A stretch of DNA of 12,548 nucleotides from an uncultured Rhodospirillales bacterium (GTDB lineage Bacteria; Pseudomonadota; Alphaproteobacteria; Acetobacterales; Acetobacteraceae), in contig CAIYPH010000757.1 of assembly GCA_903928045.1 (NCBI GenBank), forward strand, positions 1-12,548, read 5' to 3'. The notes beneath the pieces are model-generated. The model did not search any database. It saw nothing but the letters and a program-made list of their open reading frames with translations, and was not told where the DNA came from. Positions 1-8,400 of this stretch are shown one piece after another (positions within the stretch are counted from its first letter, which is position 1; every line of letters begins with the position of its first letter). The position numbers and the translations under genes were made by a program.

Positions 1-2718
1 GCTGCTGAGGCCGAGCGGCAGAAGAAGCAGCTGGAGGACATCAACAAGGCGCTGGCCGATCAGCAGCGCATCCTCGCCGCCGGGCTGCCTGATCGCGTCC
101 GAGTCAAAGCCGAGATCGAAGCCGAGGCCTATATCCGCGAGCATGCCCTCACCGGCCTCGCCGCCGAGGAATATCGCCGCAAGGCGGTGACGCTGGCGCT
201 GGCCAGCGAGAGCGACGCCCGCGGCCAGGAACTCGCCGGCATAATGCGGGCTGAGACGGCGCAGATGGCGATTGTGCGGGCCGCCGAGGAAGGTCGCGCC
301 GCCATGTTGCGCGCCAGTGCCGCGGCCGAGGCGCACGAGCAGGCCGCGACCAAGACCGGCGTGTCAGAGACGGCACTCGCCGCCGCCATCCTCAACCGCA
401 ACGCGGCGCAGGAGGCGGCTAAGGGGGCGCAGACCGTTGTCGAGCTCAACGAGCAGATCACGGCCACCAAGGCGCTGATTGCCGCCGAGCAATCCGGCGA
501 CCGTGCCGCTTATTACGCCAAGATCGACGACAAGGTCCGGCAGGCCACGCTGTCCGCCCGCGCATATCGCGATGCCGCCACCGATCCGGCGGTGAAGGCG
601 GCCCTGACCGCCCTCATCGTGCTCATGGGTCAGAAGGTGGGGTTGCAGGAGAAGTTGAACAACGACCTCGACGCCGAACGTGCCCTGCGGGCCGGCCAGG
701 GCCAGTTGGACGATCTGCGCGCCGAGGCTGCGCTCATCGGCCAGTCGGCCGAGCAGCGCGAGCGGGAACTGGCGGCGCTGCGGACCATCCGCGGCCTGAT
801 CACCTCGGGCAAGGCGCCTGATGCCGAGAGCCTGACCGAGACCCAGCAGGCGCTGGTGGAGCAATCCAAGCAGATCGCCAGCGCCAACTACGCGCTGAAG
901 CAGCAGCAAGCGCTGTATGAGGGGATCGCCAATGCGGCGAGTCAGGCCTTCGACCAGGTCGGCAGCGCCATCGCCCACGCCTTCGTCAGCGGCCAGCGCG
1001 CGGCGATCAACTGGGGCAACGTCGCCAGCAGCATGATCTCCTCGGTGTTGCAGCAGGTGATCAAGCTGGCGGTGATCAACCCGGTGCTCAATTCCATACT
1101 CGGCACCAGCACACCGGCAGTGGGGAGTGGCGCCGGCGGTGCTGGCAGCGCAGGAGGCGTTGGCGGAAGCGGACTGTTCTCCGGTCTTGGTGGTCTGTTC
1201 GGCGGCTCCGGCTCGGCCTCGGGCTTCCTGGCGACACCGCTATGGGGTGCCGACGTGGCCGGTCCGGTCACCGCCGGTGGAATCACCGCCAGTGGCGCGC
1301 CGACCCTGGGCGCGATGTTCGGTGGCGTCGGCGCCGGGTTTGGTGCGGGCATGCTGCTCAACACCCTACTTGGCGGCCATCAGGTCGGCGGCGCCGTCGG
1401 ATCGGGCCTGGGTGCCGGCGCCGGTGCACTTATCGGCAGCCTGATCCCCGGCATCGGCACCTTGATCGGCGGCCTCATCGGCGGCGCCGCCGGTGGTGGG
1501 CTCGGTGGGCTGATCGGGCCGGGTCCGAAGCACCACGGCTGGTCCTGGACGCTGGGCAGCGACGATGCCGGCATGATCGGCTTCCAGACCGCCAACGTCG
1601 ATCCGGTGGCGCAGCAGCAATTCGCCCAGGAGCAGCAGCAGGTCGCCGCCTTCAACACCTGGATGCAGCAGTCCGGCATGAAAGCGGCCGGGGCCTATAT
1701 CGTTGGCGGCAACAACGACCCCAACCTGGAGCACGACTACGCCAGCTTTGCCGCCGGGTTCTCCAACCTCCGCTTCACCGCCGCCAACGACAACCGGCTG
1801 AACACGGCGCTGTCCGGTCGCGCCTTCACCGACCCGAACCAGCTCGCCGACTTCACCACCTTCCTCACCCAGACCATGGCGATCTTGGAGAAGGCGCCGC
1901 TCAACGACTTCGCCACCGCCCTGAAGGGCGTCAACGACACCTATGACGCCGCGATCAAGAAGGCGCAGGACTATGCTTTGGCCGAGGGCGACCTCACCGC
2001 CGAGCGCGATCGCCGCATCGCCGACCTGACAGCACGCCGGGATCTGCAAGCGAGCAGCCTGACCGCCGGCTTGCAGGTGCGCTACCTCCGCGCCACCGGC
2101 GGCACCGAGCAGGCCGATCTGCTGGCCTTCGACACCGCGGCGGCGCAGGAGCGCCAGCAGATGACCGACCAGATCCTCGCCATGGGGCTGGCCAGCACGC
2201 AATACGCCGCCGATCGCATGGTCGACATCGAGAAGACCCTGGCCGCCGAGCGTCTCGCCATCCAGGAGAAATACGCTGCCGACAGCAAGCGGGCGTCGCA
2301 ATCGTTGCTCACCGAGTTGACCATCGGCAACCAATCCGCCCTGCCGCCGGAGCAGCGCTACTTCGCTGGGCTGTCGTTGTTGAACGACGCCCGCCACAAC
2401 CTCGACGCCGGCGGCGCGCTGTCTGACTTCACGACGGTGGCGCAGCAGGTGTTGCCGGTGGCGCGCGACTTCCTCGGCACATCAGAACGCTATGCCGCGC
2501 TGGTGGCCGAGGTTGCGGGAGCAGTCGCCAGCCAGGGCGGCGATCCGGCGGGGCTGTCGACGCTGTTGCAGGCGCAGGTCGATGGCACCGACGCGCTGCG
2601 TGACGTTTTCGCCCGCTACGGCGACCAGCAACTCACCGTCGCCAGTGCCACCCTCAGCGAACTCCGCCGCCTCGCCTCCGTCCTCGAAGCCCTGATGGCC
2701 CGCAGCCTCGCTGCCTGA
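1..2718 (+). CDS. phage tail tape measure protein (5' end outside window)
   Basis: The frame is open from base 1 to the TGA at 2716-2718, giving 905 visible residues; the true start lies upstream, and the GTG at 187 is only an internal codon. The first ~330 residues are rich in Ala, Glu, Gln and Lys and look like long helices or coiled coil. At about 300-365 (nt 900-1100) comes a segment resembling the C-terminal domain of lambda-type tape measure proteins, with an 'INWGNVASSMISSVLQQ'-like helix. A Gly/Ala-rich hydrophobic stretch follows at about 372-508, with many GxxxG-like spacings, then a second helical half to the end. Tape measure proteins set tail length and help DNA pass into the cell; the hydrophobic stretch is the usual membrane-active part. 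It heads a tail operon, with the fibre gene 13 bases downstream. The family call is secure; exact subfamily is not. Confidence 0.88.
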   Translation, partial: AAEAERQKKQLEDINKALADQQRILAAGLPDRVRVKAEIEAEAYIREHALTGLAAEEYRRKAVTLALASESDARGQELAGIMRAETAQMAIVRAAEEGRAAMLRASAAAEAHEQAATKTGVSETALAAAILNRNAAQEAAKGAQTVVELNEQITATKALIAAEQSGDRAAYYAKIDDKVRQATLSARAYRDAATDPAVKAALTALIVLMGQKVGLQEKLNNDLDAERALRAGQGQLDDLRAEAALIGQSAEQRERELAALRTIRGLITSGKAPDAESLTETQQALVEQSKQIASANYALKQQQALYEGIANAASQAFDQVGSAIAHAFVSGQRAAINWGNVASSMISSVLQQVIKLAVINPVLNSILGTSTPAVGSGAGGAGSAGGVGGSGLFSGLGGLFGGSGSASGFLATPLWGADVAGPVTAGGITASGAPTLGAMFGGVGAGFGAGMLLNTLLGGHQVGGAVGSGLGAGAGALIGSLIPGIGTLIGGLIGGAAGGGLGGLIGPGPKHHGWSWTLGSDDAGMIGFQTANVDPVAQQQFAQEQQQVAAFNTWMQQSGMKAAGAYIVGGNNDPNLEHDYASFAAGFSNLRFTAANDNRLNTALSGRAFTDPNQLADFTTFLTQTMAILEKAPLNDFATALKGVNDTYDAAIKKAQDYALAEGDLTAERDRRIADLTARRDLQASSLTAGLQVRYLRATGGTEQADLLAFDTAAAQERQQMTDQILAMGLASTQYAADRMVDIEKTLAAERLAIQEKYAADSKRASQSLLTELTIGNQSALPPEQRYFAGLSLLNDARHNLDAGGALSDFTTVAQQVLPVARDFLGTSERYAALVAEVAGAVASQGGDPAGLSTLLQAQVDGTDALRDVFARYGDQQLTVASATLSELRRLASVLEALMARSLAA

Positions 2719-2731
2719 ACAGGAGAACTCT

Positions 2732-3898
2732 ATGCCCTTGCTTCCCTGGCGCGCCCACCAGACCACTGGCACCACCGGTACCGGCACGCTCACCCTCAAT
2801 GCCGCGGTCACGTCGCGGCGCTCGTTCCAGGCCGCCTATGGCGTCGTCGCTGTGCAGGTCAAATACGTCATCGCCGGCGCCAGCTTCTACGAGATGGGCT
2901 ACGGCAGCTTCGACGGCGGCACGCCCGGCACGCTAACCCGGCCGTCCGGCAATATTGTCGCATCGTCCAATTCTGGCAGTTTGGTGTCGCTGCCGGCCGG
3001 CACCGCCGACGTCTATGCCTGGATCGACCCGGGAGAGCGGCAGGTCGTCACCGGCACCGGCGCCATCACCCTGGCCTTGTTCGATCTTGGCAACAGCGTC
3101 GTCTGGTCCGGCACCACGGCGCAGACTGTGGCCTTCCCCGCCGTGGCCAATGTCCCGGCTGGGCTCGGCTTCCAGTTCCGCAACGCCGGCACCGCCAACC
3201 TGACCCTCGACCCTAATGCCTCTGAGACCATCAATGGGGCGCTCAACCTGGTGCTGACGCCGGGCCAGGCCGTCGAGGTGCTCAAGGTCGGCACGGCCTG
3301 GGTGGCGTTCTACGAAGCCGCCCGGATGATCAGCGAAATCGTCTGGCTGCCGCTCACCACGCCGCCACCGCGCTGCCTGTGGGCCAACGGGCAGAACGTC
3401 TCGCGTACGACCTACGCCGCCCTGTTTGCTGCCCTCGGCACGACCTTTGGCGCCGGCGACGGCTCGACCACCTTCGGCCTGCCCGACCTCCGCGGCCGTA
3501 CCCTGGTCGGCAAGGACGACATGGGCGGAACAGCCGCGTCCCGCATTACCTCGGCCGGCTCCGGTGTCGATGGCCTCACCCTCGGCGCGGTCGGCGGTTC
3601 GCAGTCCCTGCATGGCCACACCCATACCGCCAGCGATAGCGGCCACATCCATGGTGTCACCGATCCCGGCCATACCCACACCACCACTGCCATCCAGTCC
3701 CCGACCAGCAGCCCCGGCAGCGGCATCGCGGGCAGCACCGGCTGGACCTTCGGCGGCGCCAGCATCACGGCGGCGACCACCGGCATCTCGATCGGTGCCA
3801 GCGTGGCCAACGTCACCAACGCCACCACCGGCGCCGGCGCCAGCCAGAACATGCCGCCATCGATGGTCATGAACGCCTTCATCTACGCAGGAGCCTGA
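2732..3898 (+). CDS. phage tail-collar fibre protein
   Basis: This 388-aa protein has an AGGAG site six bases before its ATG. Residues ~1-105 match a common phage N-terminal module (YxxGxGxFxGGT...LTR...ASSNSGS pattern). Residues ~135-195 hold a second small beta module with 'NLTLDPNASETING'. Residues ~205-265 form a tail collar domain (WANGQ, Y..LFAALGTTFGAGDGSTTF, LPDLRGR). A His-rich stretch follows at 294-316 with three GHxH motifs, and the protein ends in 'NMPPSMVMNAFIYAGA', the usual C-terminal shape of collar fibres. Proteins with collar domains form short or side tail fibres that bind the host surface; paired HxH motifs in T4 fibre tips bind metal ions along the trimer axis. Trimerisation and metal binding here are inferred. 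Its place straight after the tape measure gene, ahead of the hub-like gene, is less common. Confidence 0.87.
   Translation: MPLLPWRAHQTTGTTGTGTLTLNAAVTSRRSFQAAYGVVAVQVKYVIAGASFYEMGYGSFDGGTPGTLTRPSGNIVASSNSGSLVSLPAGTADVYAWIDPGERQVVTGTGAITLALFDLGNSVVWSGTTAQTVAFPAVANVPAGLGFQFRNAGTANLTLDPNASETINGALNLVLTPGQAVEVLKVGTAWVAFYEAARMISEIVWLPLTTPPPRCLWANGQNVSRTTYAALFAALGTTFGAGDGSTTFGLPDLRGRTLVGKDDMGGTAASRITSAGSGVDGLTLGAVGGSQSLHGHTHTASDSGHIHGVTDPGHTHTTTAIQSPTSSPGSGIAGSTGWTFGGASITAATTGISIGASVANVTNATTGAGASQNMPPSMVMNAFIYAGA
3614..3679 (+). repeat. 27-nt periodic GHxH-coding repeat in the fibre gene
   Basis: Gly-His-x-His is encoded at 3614, 3641 and 3668, exactly 27 bases (nine residues) apart: GHTH, GHIH, GHTH. 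The bases in between differ, so this is conserved protein spacing rather than a recent DNA duplication. In phage fibre tips such motifs place rings of histidines for metal binding. Confidence 0.7.
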
Positions 3899-3899
3899 C

Positions 3900-4355
3900 A
3901 TGCAGATCGAACGCCCGGTCCTGGACGCCCTTGGCGGCCTCGAAGCCGTCGCCACCGCAGTCGCCGCCCTGGCCATCGAGTGGCAGCAGCATGCCTTCAC
4001 CGTCGGAGTTCCGGCCCCCTCGGCCCATCCAGTCATCGAGGCGATCTGTCGCGCCGGCGGCATGGATACCGTCGAAGTTCTCGATCCGCCGATCGATGGC
4101 CTCCCTCCTACCGCGCCGCGGGCGATCCCGGCGCTAGACTTCCGCCGCCGTTTCACGCCGGCCGAGCGTGCTGCAGTCACCCTCGCGGCGTCCCGTGCGC
4201 TCGAACAGGGCGATGCCACGCTGCAGGTCTGGCTCGACGATGTGAATGCGGCGCTCGCGGTCCATCTCGACCATCCCGAGGTTGCGGAGGGGATCGCGGC
4301 GCTCGTGACAGCTGGGCTGATCGCCCCGGAGCGCGTCGCCGAGATTCTGGTCTGA
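3900..4355 (+). CDS. hypothetical tail-module protein, helical C-terminal half
   Basis: This 151-aa acidic, Ala-rich protein begins one base after the fibre stop codon (TGACATG), with AGGAG six bases upstream. I cannot name a family with certainty. The C-terminal half (residues ~83-150) starts RFTPAERAAV, continues as predicted helices with an LDDVNAAL stretch, and closes with AALVTAGLIAPERVAEIL. This pattern is frequent in small proteins placed after tail fibre genes in prophages. No signal peptide, membrane span or catalytic motif is visible. Its position immediately after the fibre gene is compatible with a fibre-assembly or chaperone role, but that is inference from context only. Confidence 0.75.
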   Translation: MQIERPVLDALGGLEAVATAVAALAIEWQQHAFTVGVPAPSAHPVIEAICRAGGMDTVEVLDPPIDGLPPTAPRAIPALDFRRRFTPAERAAVTLAASRALEQGDATLQVWLDDVNAALAVHLDHPEVAEGIAALVTAGLIAPERVAEILV

Positions 4356-4365
4356 GGCATCCGCC

Positions 4366-4524
4366 ATGGGTGACGCGATCGAACCGCCGGGCACCGAGGC
4401 GCCGGCGGCGCTGCCGGTGGCTGAGGCCTTCGCTGTGCTCGCCGTCCGACCTACCCGCGTTGCCGGCGGCCAGCCGGTGGCCGCGGTGGTGCTGATCGAT
4501 ATCGAGACCAAGGGGCTGGCCTGA
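4366..4524 (+). CDS. small 52-aa tail-module protein
   Basis: A short frame runs from the ATG at 4366 to the TGA at 4522-4524. A GAGG that overlaps the previous stop codon lies eight bases upstream. Its last base is shared with the ATG of the next gene, which suggests translational coupling. The product starts with a Pro/Ala/Glu-rich, probably flexible segment and then has a beta-like stretch (AFAVLAVRP... AAVVLIDIE). No known domain is recognised. The case for a real gene is the ribosome site, the one-base overlap and the way it exactly fills the gap between two phage genes. It could be a minor structural or assembly factor. Confidence 0.62.
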   Translation: MGDAIEPPGTEAPAALPVAEAFAVLAVRPTRVAGGQPVAAVVLIDIETKGLA

Positions 4525-6089
4525 TGGACATCCTCGTCGTCCCCGGTCTGGCGCCGCCGGCCACGTTGCCGCCGGAACTGGTCGCGGCCCAAGGCATCAC
4601 GGTGTTCCGCGCTGCCTCCACCGCCTGGGCGTCCGAGATCACCGACGATCCTGCCAGCACGACCTGGTCAGCCCGGCTGCTTGGGGACGTCGAGTTGTCG
4701 CAGTCTGCGGTGGACGCCCTGGGCATCGGCGGCCGGATCGCGCTCGGGCTCGCCGATATCGAGATGTGGGACGGCGATGGCGCCTTTGCGGACCTGGTGC
4801 GCTACGGCACCGCCGATGGCCGCAAGGTCACCATCCGGGTCGCGCCCGCGACCGCCCCACGCGCGTCCAATACCGGCACGCCATTCGCCAACGCCACAAT
4901 CGCCTTTCAGGGCATCGTCCGCGCCATCGACCATGCCGATTTCAAGCGCGCCCGGCTCGCCGTCGTCGATGTGGCGGAGCGCCTGGCGGTGCCTCTGCAA
5001 TCCGCCCGCTACGCCGGCACCGGCGGCATGGAGGGGCCGGCGGCGCTCGCGGGACGACCCAAGCCGGTCTGCCTCGGCCGGGTATTCAACGCCACCCCTA
5101 TCGCGATGGGAAACCTTGATCTCGGCTATGGCAGCCTGCCGACCTACCAGAGCCACTGGCGCGCCGTCGCCGGGCATGTTGCCGTGCGCATCCGCGGGGT
5201 CGAGCAGACTGCCGTCACCACCACTCCGACCGTCGGCCAGTTCATCGACCTGCCGGGCTCTGGTGCCTTCCAGCTTGGCTCGTCACCCGATGGCGCAGTG
5301 ACCGCCGATGTGCGTGGTGACTGCGTGCCGGTCTATGTCGCCACCACCGCCCTGGTGCTGAAGCGCCTGGTGCAGAGCCTTGGCCCGGCCTTCACCGATG
5401 CCGAGTTGCACTTCGATGCCTGGGCTTTCGCGGATACCGACCTGCCCGGCGAAATCGGCTGGTATCGGGGCACTGACGAAATCTCTGCCTCCGACGCCGC
5501 CACCCAAATCGTCGCCAGCATTGGGGCCGTGCTCGCCGGCGGCCGCGCCGGGCTGCTGCGCATGTTCGATCCGCTGGCGGCGGCCAGCGAGCAGTTCACC
5601 CTGCCGTCCGCCTGGATCATCGACTGCAAGCCAATGCCGCTGCCGGCGGCATTACGGCCATTGCCTGTCGCCGTCGCGGTGGACTGGCAACGCAACTGGA
5701 CGCCGATGACCGATCTCGCCGGCTCCGTCGCCAACACCCTGCGCGCACAACTGCAGGGCGCCGCGTCCGGCCCGGCGCGGGCGATTTCCACGCTGATCAC
5801 CAACCGTGTCGCCCAGCAGCGCGATCTCGCCTTTGCCGGCCTCTACTGGGCGCAGACCGACGCGCTCGCCCGCGCCGCGAAATGGCAAGCGTTTCTCGAG
5901 GCCGGGCCGCGGGTCTTCGAGATCACCACCGACCGCTACCTCGGTCAGATCGAGTGCGGCGATATCGGCCGCGTCGCTTTTCCCGCCTTCGGCCTCGATG
6001 CCGGCGTCCGCTGCGTCGTGGTCGGTTGGCGCGAGGCGCTCGGCGCCCGTCGTCTCACCCTCATCCTCGTCACTCTGCCGGAGGTTTAG
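4524..6089 (+). CDS. phage tail protein, hub/baseplate-like
   Basis: This 521-aa protein starts with an ATG that overlaps the preceding stop; AAGGGG lies eight bases upstream. Residues ~1-165 are beta-rich with an 'FQGIVRAID' turn typical of tail hub domains. At ~176-195 comes 'GRPKPVCLGRVFNATP', a signature I associate with large uncharacterised phage tail proteins that mark the entry to a second domain. The last ~45 residues (IECGDIGRVAFPAFGLDAGV followed by a beta hairpin LTLILV) resemble the closing domain of phage hub and host-specificity proteins. It likely sits at the tail tip beneath the tape measure. No enzyme motif is seen. Being followed two bases later by an adhesin-like protein supports a tip assembly. 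The hub assignment is inference; the phage tail origin is well supported by context. Confidence 0.72.
   Translation: MDILVVPGLAPPATLPPELVAAQGITVFRAASTAWASEITDDPASTTWSARLLGDVELSQSAVDALGIGGRIALGLADIEMWDGDGAFADLVRYGTADGRKVTIRVAPATAPRASNTGTPFANATIAFQGIVRAIDHADFKRARLAVVDVAERLAVPLQSARYAGTGGMEGPAALAGRPKPVCLGRVFNATPIAMGNLDLGYGSLPTYQSHWRAVAGHVAVRIRGVEQTAVTTTPTVGQFIDLPGSGAFQLGSSPDGAVTADVRGDCVPVYVATTALVLKRLVQSLGPAFTDAELHFDAWAFADTDLPGEIGWYRGTDEISASDAATQIVASIGAVLAGGRAGLLRMFDPLAAASEQFTLPSAWIIDCKPMPLPAALRPLPVAVAVDWQRNWTPMTDLAGSVANTLRAQLQGAASGPARAISTLITNRVAQQRDLAFAGLYWAQTDALARAAKWQAFLEAGPRVFEITTDRYLGQIECGDIGRVAFPAFGLDAGVRCVVVGWREALGARRLTLILVTLPEV
6080..6084 (+). promoter_or_regulatory. ribosome binding site fixing the start at 6092
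   Basis: GGAGG lies seven bases before the ATG at 6092 and overlaps the end of the 521-aa gene. The same frame is open upstream to an ATG at 5882, but that would overlap the upstream gene by over 200 bases with an Arg-rich, non-phage-like leader. The start at 6092 is therefore preferred. Confidence 0.8.
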
Positions 6090-6091
6090 CC

Positions 6092-8170
6092 ATGGCCGGA
6101 GCATTTTTGTGGGACGACAAAGTGGCCAAGGCAGCCAGCCTGACGGCTGTCACCGGCACGCCCGTCGCCTCCATGCCCTTGTCGAACCTGCTTGATCCCC
6201 AGCCGCGGCTCCGCGCCCGTCTGCTCGGCAGCGCCGCCGGCGTGCTGGTCGACTTCGGTGCCGATACCGCCATCGAGGCCGCGGTGCTGCTCTCAACCAC
6301 CCTGCCGAGCGATGCCACCGTCCGCTGGCGCATCGGGCCGGCCGAGGGCCTGGTCGAGGCCACGCCGCTGTTCGACCTGCGCTTCGACACAGGCAGCATC
6401 ACCCCACCAGCCGGATACACCTTCCGCCGCGCCTCGACCGGCTGGTGTTTCGACGCCACCGGCGCGCTGGTGGCGCTCGCCACCGACACGCCACGCTACG
6501 ACCACGATCCCATGACGCTTGCCACCCTCGGCCTGCTCATGGAGGAGGCGCGCACAAATTCGGTGCGCAATCCGCGCTTCGAGGGTGCCGCCGCCGGCAC
6601 GCCAGGCACGGCGCCGACCTATATGAGCGGCCTGAACGGCTCCGGCCTGACCAGCAGCATCGTTGGCATGGGCACCCTGCAGGGCATCCCCTACATCGAC
6701 GTCCGCATCCAGGGCACCGCGAGCGGCATCGCCGCCACCATGAACTTCGAGACCGCGACCGGTATCGCTGCGGCACAGGGGCAGGCTTGGTCGCTCTCGG
6801 CTTTCGTCGCTGTCGTTGGGGGATCGCTGGCCAATATCTCCAGCACTATCCTGGCGACGAATGAATACACCGCGGCCCTGGCTTATGTCGGTTCGAGCGT
6901 CGTGTCTGGCGGACTCGGCGTGGACAGCGTCCTGCGGCGCTTCTCGGTCACTGGCACCGTCGCCGGGGCCACCGTCGCCAGCGTCATGCCCTATCTCAAG
7001 CTCAACTTCGCCTCGGGCGCGATCATCGATGTGACGCTGCGGGTTGGGTTGCCGCAGATGGAACTCGGCGCCTTCGCCACGAGCCCGATTATGCCCGCCA
7101 TCGGCAGCCCGGCCGCGACGACCCGTGCCGCCGACCAGCAATGGATCGCCGGCATGGCGATCGACGGTGCCGCCGGCATGTCGGTGCTGGTCGACTTTAC
7201 CGGCACGAGCGGCGGGGTCGGCGTCATCGTCCCGTGGTCGTTCACCCCGGCGACCGCTGCATTCCTGGATTCGGACTATCTCACCCAATCCGGCGTCTTC
7301 GCCAATATCAGCGTCACGCAGCTCGACAGCGTCCACGGCAACTATTCTTCGCCGCCGTCGCTGTCGGCAACCGAGGGGACGGCAAACCGCGCAGTGGCCA
7401 CCTTCGGCCCAGCCGGAATCACCCTGGCCTGCAACGCCGCCACCCCGATCACCCGCACACCGGTGCCGGCCTACGCCGGCATCCTGACCACCATGGGCCT
7501 GGGCGGTGGTTCGTGGGGTGGAACGCCAGGCACTGCGTCCGGTCGAAGCTACATCCGCCGGATCGCCTTCTATGCGCGGCAGTTGACCACCGGCCAGGCA
7601 AAGGCACTGGCCTCCACCGGCAGTTCGCTCGATGCCACCGTTCTGGCCCACGACAGCGGCATCCTCGCCGCCGCGACCAGCGACGCCGCCAACGGCAATG
7701 TCGCCCTGCTCCGGTCCTCAGCCGCGACCGGTCGCTACATGCAGTTCGATGCCGCGGCGCCGTCCGCGACCGCGATCGATCTCGGGCGGCTTGTCGCCGG
7801 GCCCCTGTGGCGGGTCAGCCGTGCCATGGCCTATGGCGTGACCGAAGGGCGCCTGATGCTCGATCGCCGGGATCGCAACCCGCTGACCGGGGCCGAGTTC
7901 CCGGTGCCGGCGATGGCCAATCCCCGGATAACTCGCTTCACCCTACCGCTGCTCAGCAACACCGAAACCCGCACCCAGCATCGGGCGATGGTCGCCGCCC
8001 TCGGCGCCGCCGGCGACGCGTTGTGGATCCCGGACACCGGCTTGGCGGTGAGCGAACTCAATATCCGCTGCCTGTGGGGCGCTATTGCTGCCTCGGGCAA
8101 TGAGGCGGTCGCCGCCCGGGACCACCCTTCCACCAACAGCCGCAGTTTCCGGATCGTCGAACGTCTGTAG
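6092..8170 (+). CDS. adhesin-like phage tail protein with nested lectin-like region
   Basis: This 692-aa protein appears to be built from nested parts. Residues 1-93 (LFxDFG-type beta domain, 'VLVDFGADTAIEAAVLL') and ~513-692 ('GRLVAGPLWRVSRAMAYG', 'FTLPLLSNTE', 'GDALWIPDTG') together look like one ~270-residue tail protein common in alphaproteobacterial prophages. Between them, residues ~94-156 carry the cassette 'FRRASTGWCFDATG... PRYDHDP... LGLLMEEARTN', which in many phage proteins introduces concanavalin-like carbohydrate-binding domains. Residues ~157-512 are Gly/Ser/Thr-rich beta sequence, ending in 'RSYIRRIAFYARQLTTGQAKAL', a typical last strand and tail of such lectin-like folds. A tail-tip sugar-binding role is inferred. 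The start is set by GGAGG at 6080. It shares the operon with the hub-like gene two bases upstream. Confidence 0.75.
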   Translation: MAGAFLWDDKVAKAASLTAVTGTPVASMPLSNLLDPQPRLRARLLGSAAGVLVDFGADTAIEAAVLLSTTLPSDATVRWRIGPAEGLVEATPLFDLRFDTGSITPPAGYTFRRASTGWCFDATGALVALATDTPRYDHDPMTLATLGLLMEEARTNSVRNPRFEGAAAGTPGTAPTYMSGLNGSGLTSSIVGMGTLQGIPYIDVRIQGTASGIAATMNFETATGIAAAQGQAWSLSAFVAVVGGSLANISSTILATNEYTAALAYVGSSVVSGGLGVDSVLRRFSVTGTVAGATVASVMPYLKLNFASGAIIDVTLRVGLPQMELGAFATSPIMPAIGSPAATTRAADQQWIAGMAIDGAAGMSVLVDFTGTSGGVGVIVPWSFTPATAAFLDSDYLTQSGVFANISVTQLDSVHGNYSSPPSLSATEGTANRAVATFGPAGITLACNAATPITRTPVPAYAGILTTMGLGGGSWGGTPGTASGRSYIRRIAFYARQLTTGQAKALASTGSSLDATVLAHDSGILAAATSDAANGNVALLRSSAATGRYMQFDAAAPSATAIDLGRLVAGPLWRVSRAMAYGVTEGRLMLDRRDRNPLTGAEFPVPAMANPRITRFTLPLLSNTETRTQHRAMVAALGAAGDALWIPDTGLAVSELNIRCLWGAIAASGNEAVAARDHPSTNSRSFRIVERL

Positions 8171-8179
8171 GAGGACACC

Positions 8180-8362
8180 ATGCCCAACGCCGAGGAAGTC
8201 GCACGGCAGATCGCCGTTCACGAAGCCGTCTGCGCTGAACGCTGGAAGCATGTGAATTCGCGGCTGGGACGCATCGAGATCGTGCTGGGCGTCATCGTCC
8301 TTTTGCTGCTCGTCGGCGAGGGATCAGTGATCGATGTCCTGAAGCGGCTGTTAGGGGGATAG
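8180..8362 (+). CDS. small single-span membrane protein, holin/XhlA-like
   Basis: This 60-aa protein has GGAGGA five to nine bases before its ATG. Residues 1-31 form an amphipathic, probably coiled-coil helix (HEAVCAERWKHVNSRLGRIE). Residues ~34-46 are a strongly hydrophobic span (IVLGVIVLLLLVG), followed by a short tail ending KRLLGG. The plan of an N-terminal helix then one membrane span matches small proteins found at the end of tail operons in alphaproteobacterial prophages and resembles XhlA-type proteins of Bacillus prophages, which assist lysis. The span is short and there is no endolysin next to it, so a holin or lysis-helper role is possible but unproven. It is the last gene of the prophage block. 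Confidence 0.72.
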   Translation: MPNAEEVARQIAVHEAVCAERWKHVNSRLGRIEIVLGVIVLLLLVGEGSVIDVLKRLLGG

Positions 8363-8397
8363 CAGTTAACGCACTTACCCTTTTCGACGATAACTGC
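8362..8397 (+). repeat. 7-bp inverted repeat at the prophage/remnant seam
   Basis: GCAGTTA at 8362-8368 is matched by TAACTGC at 8391-8397, with a further two pairs possible inside after one mismatch. It begins on the last base of the small membrane protein gene. No T-run follows, so it is not a convincing intrinsic terminator. It may be chance or a scar of the junction. Confidence 0.3.
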
Positions 8398-8400
8398 GGC

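Noticed and set aside
2933..4360. A long (475-aa) open frame on the minus strand, and similar long antisense frames at 364-978, 1366-2397 and 6293-7651.
   Set aside because: They lie wholly inside well-supported plus-strand genes, have low-complexity compositions typical of high-GC antisense frames, and show no recognisable domains.
5882..6091. A 70-residue N-terminal extension of the 692-aa tail protein.
   Set aside because: It overlaps the upstream tail gene for its whole length, is Arg/Pro-rich shadow sequence, and a strong ribosome site favours the start at 6092.
3614..8170. Diversity-generating retroelement variable repeat or CRISPR-like array in the tail genes.
   Set aside because: No reverse transcriptase, template repeat or regular spacer-repeat pattern was found; the 27-nt pattern is explained by the GHxH protein motif.
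8362..8400. Intrinsic terminator at the end of the tail operon.
   Set aside because: The only dyad has an AT-containing 7-bp stem with a long loop and no T-run after it.
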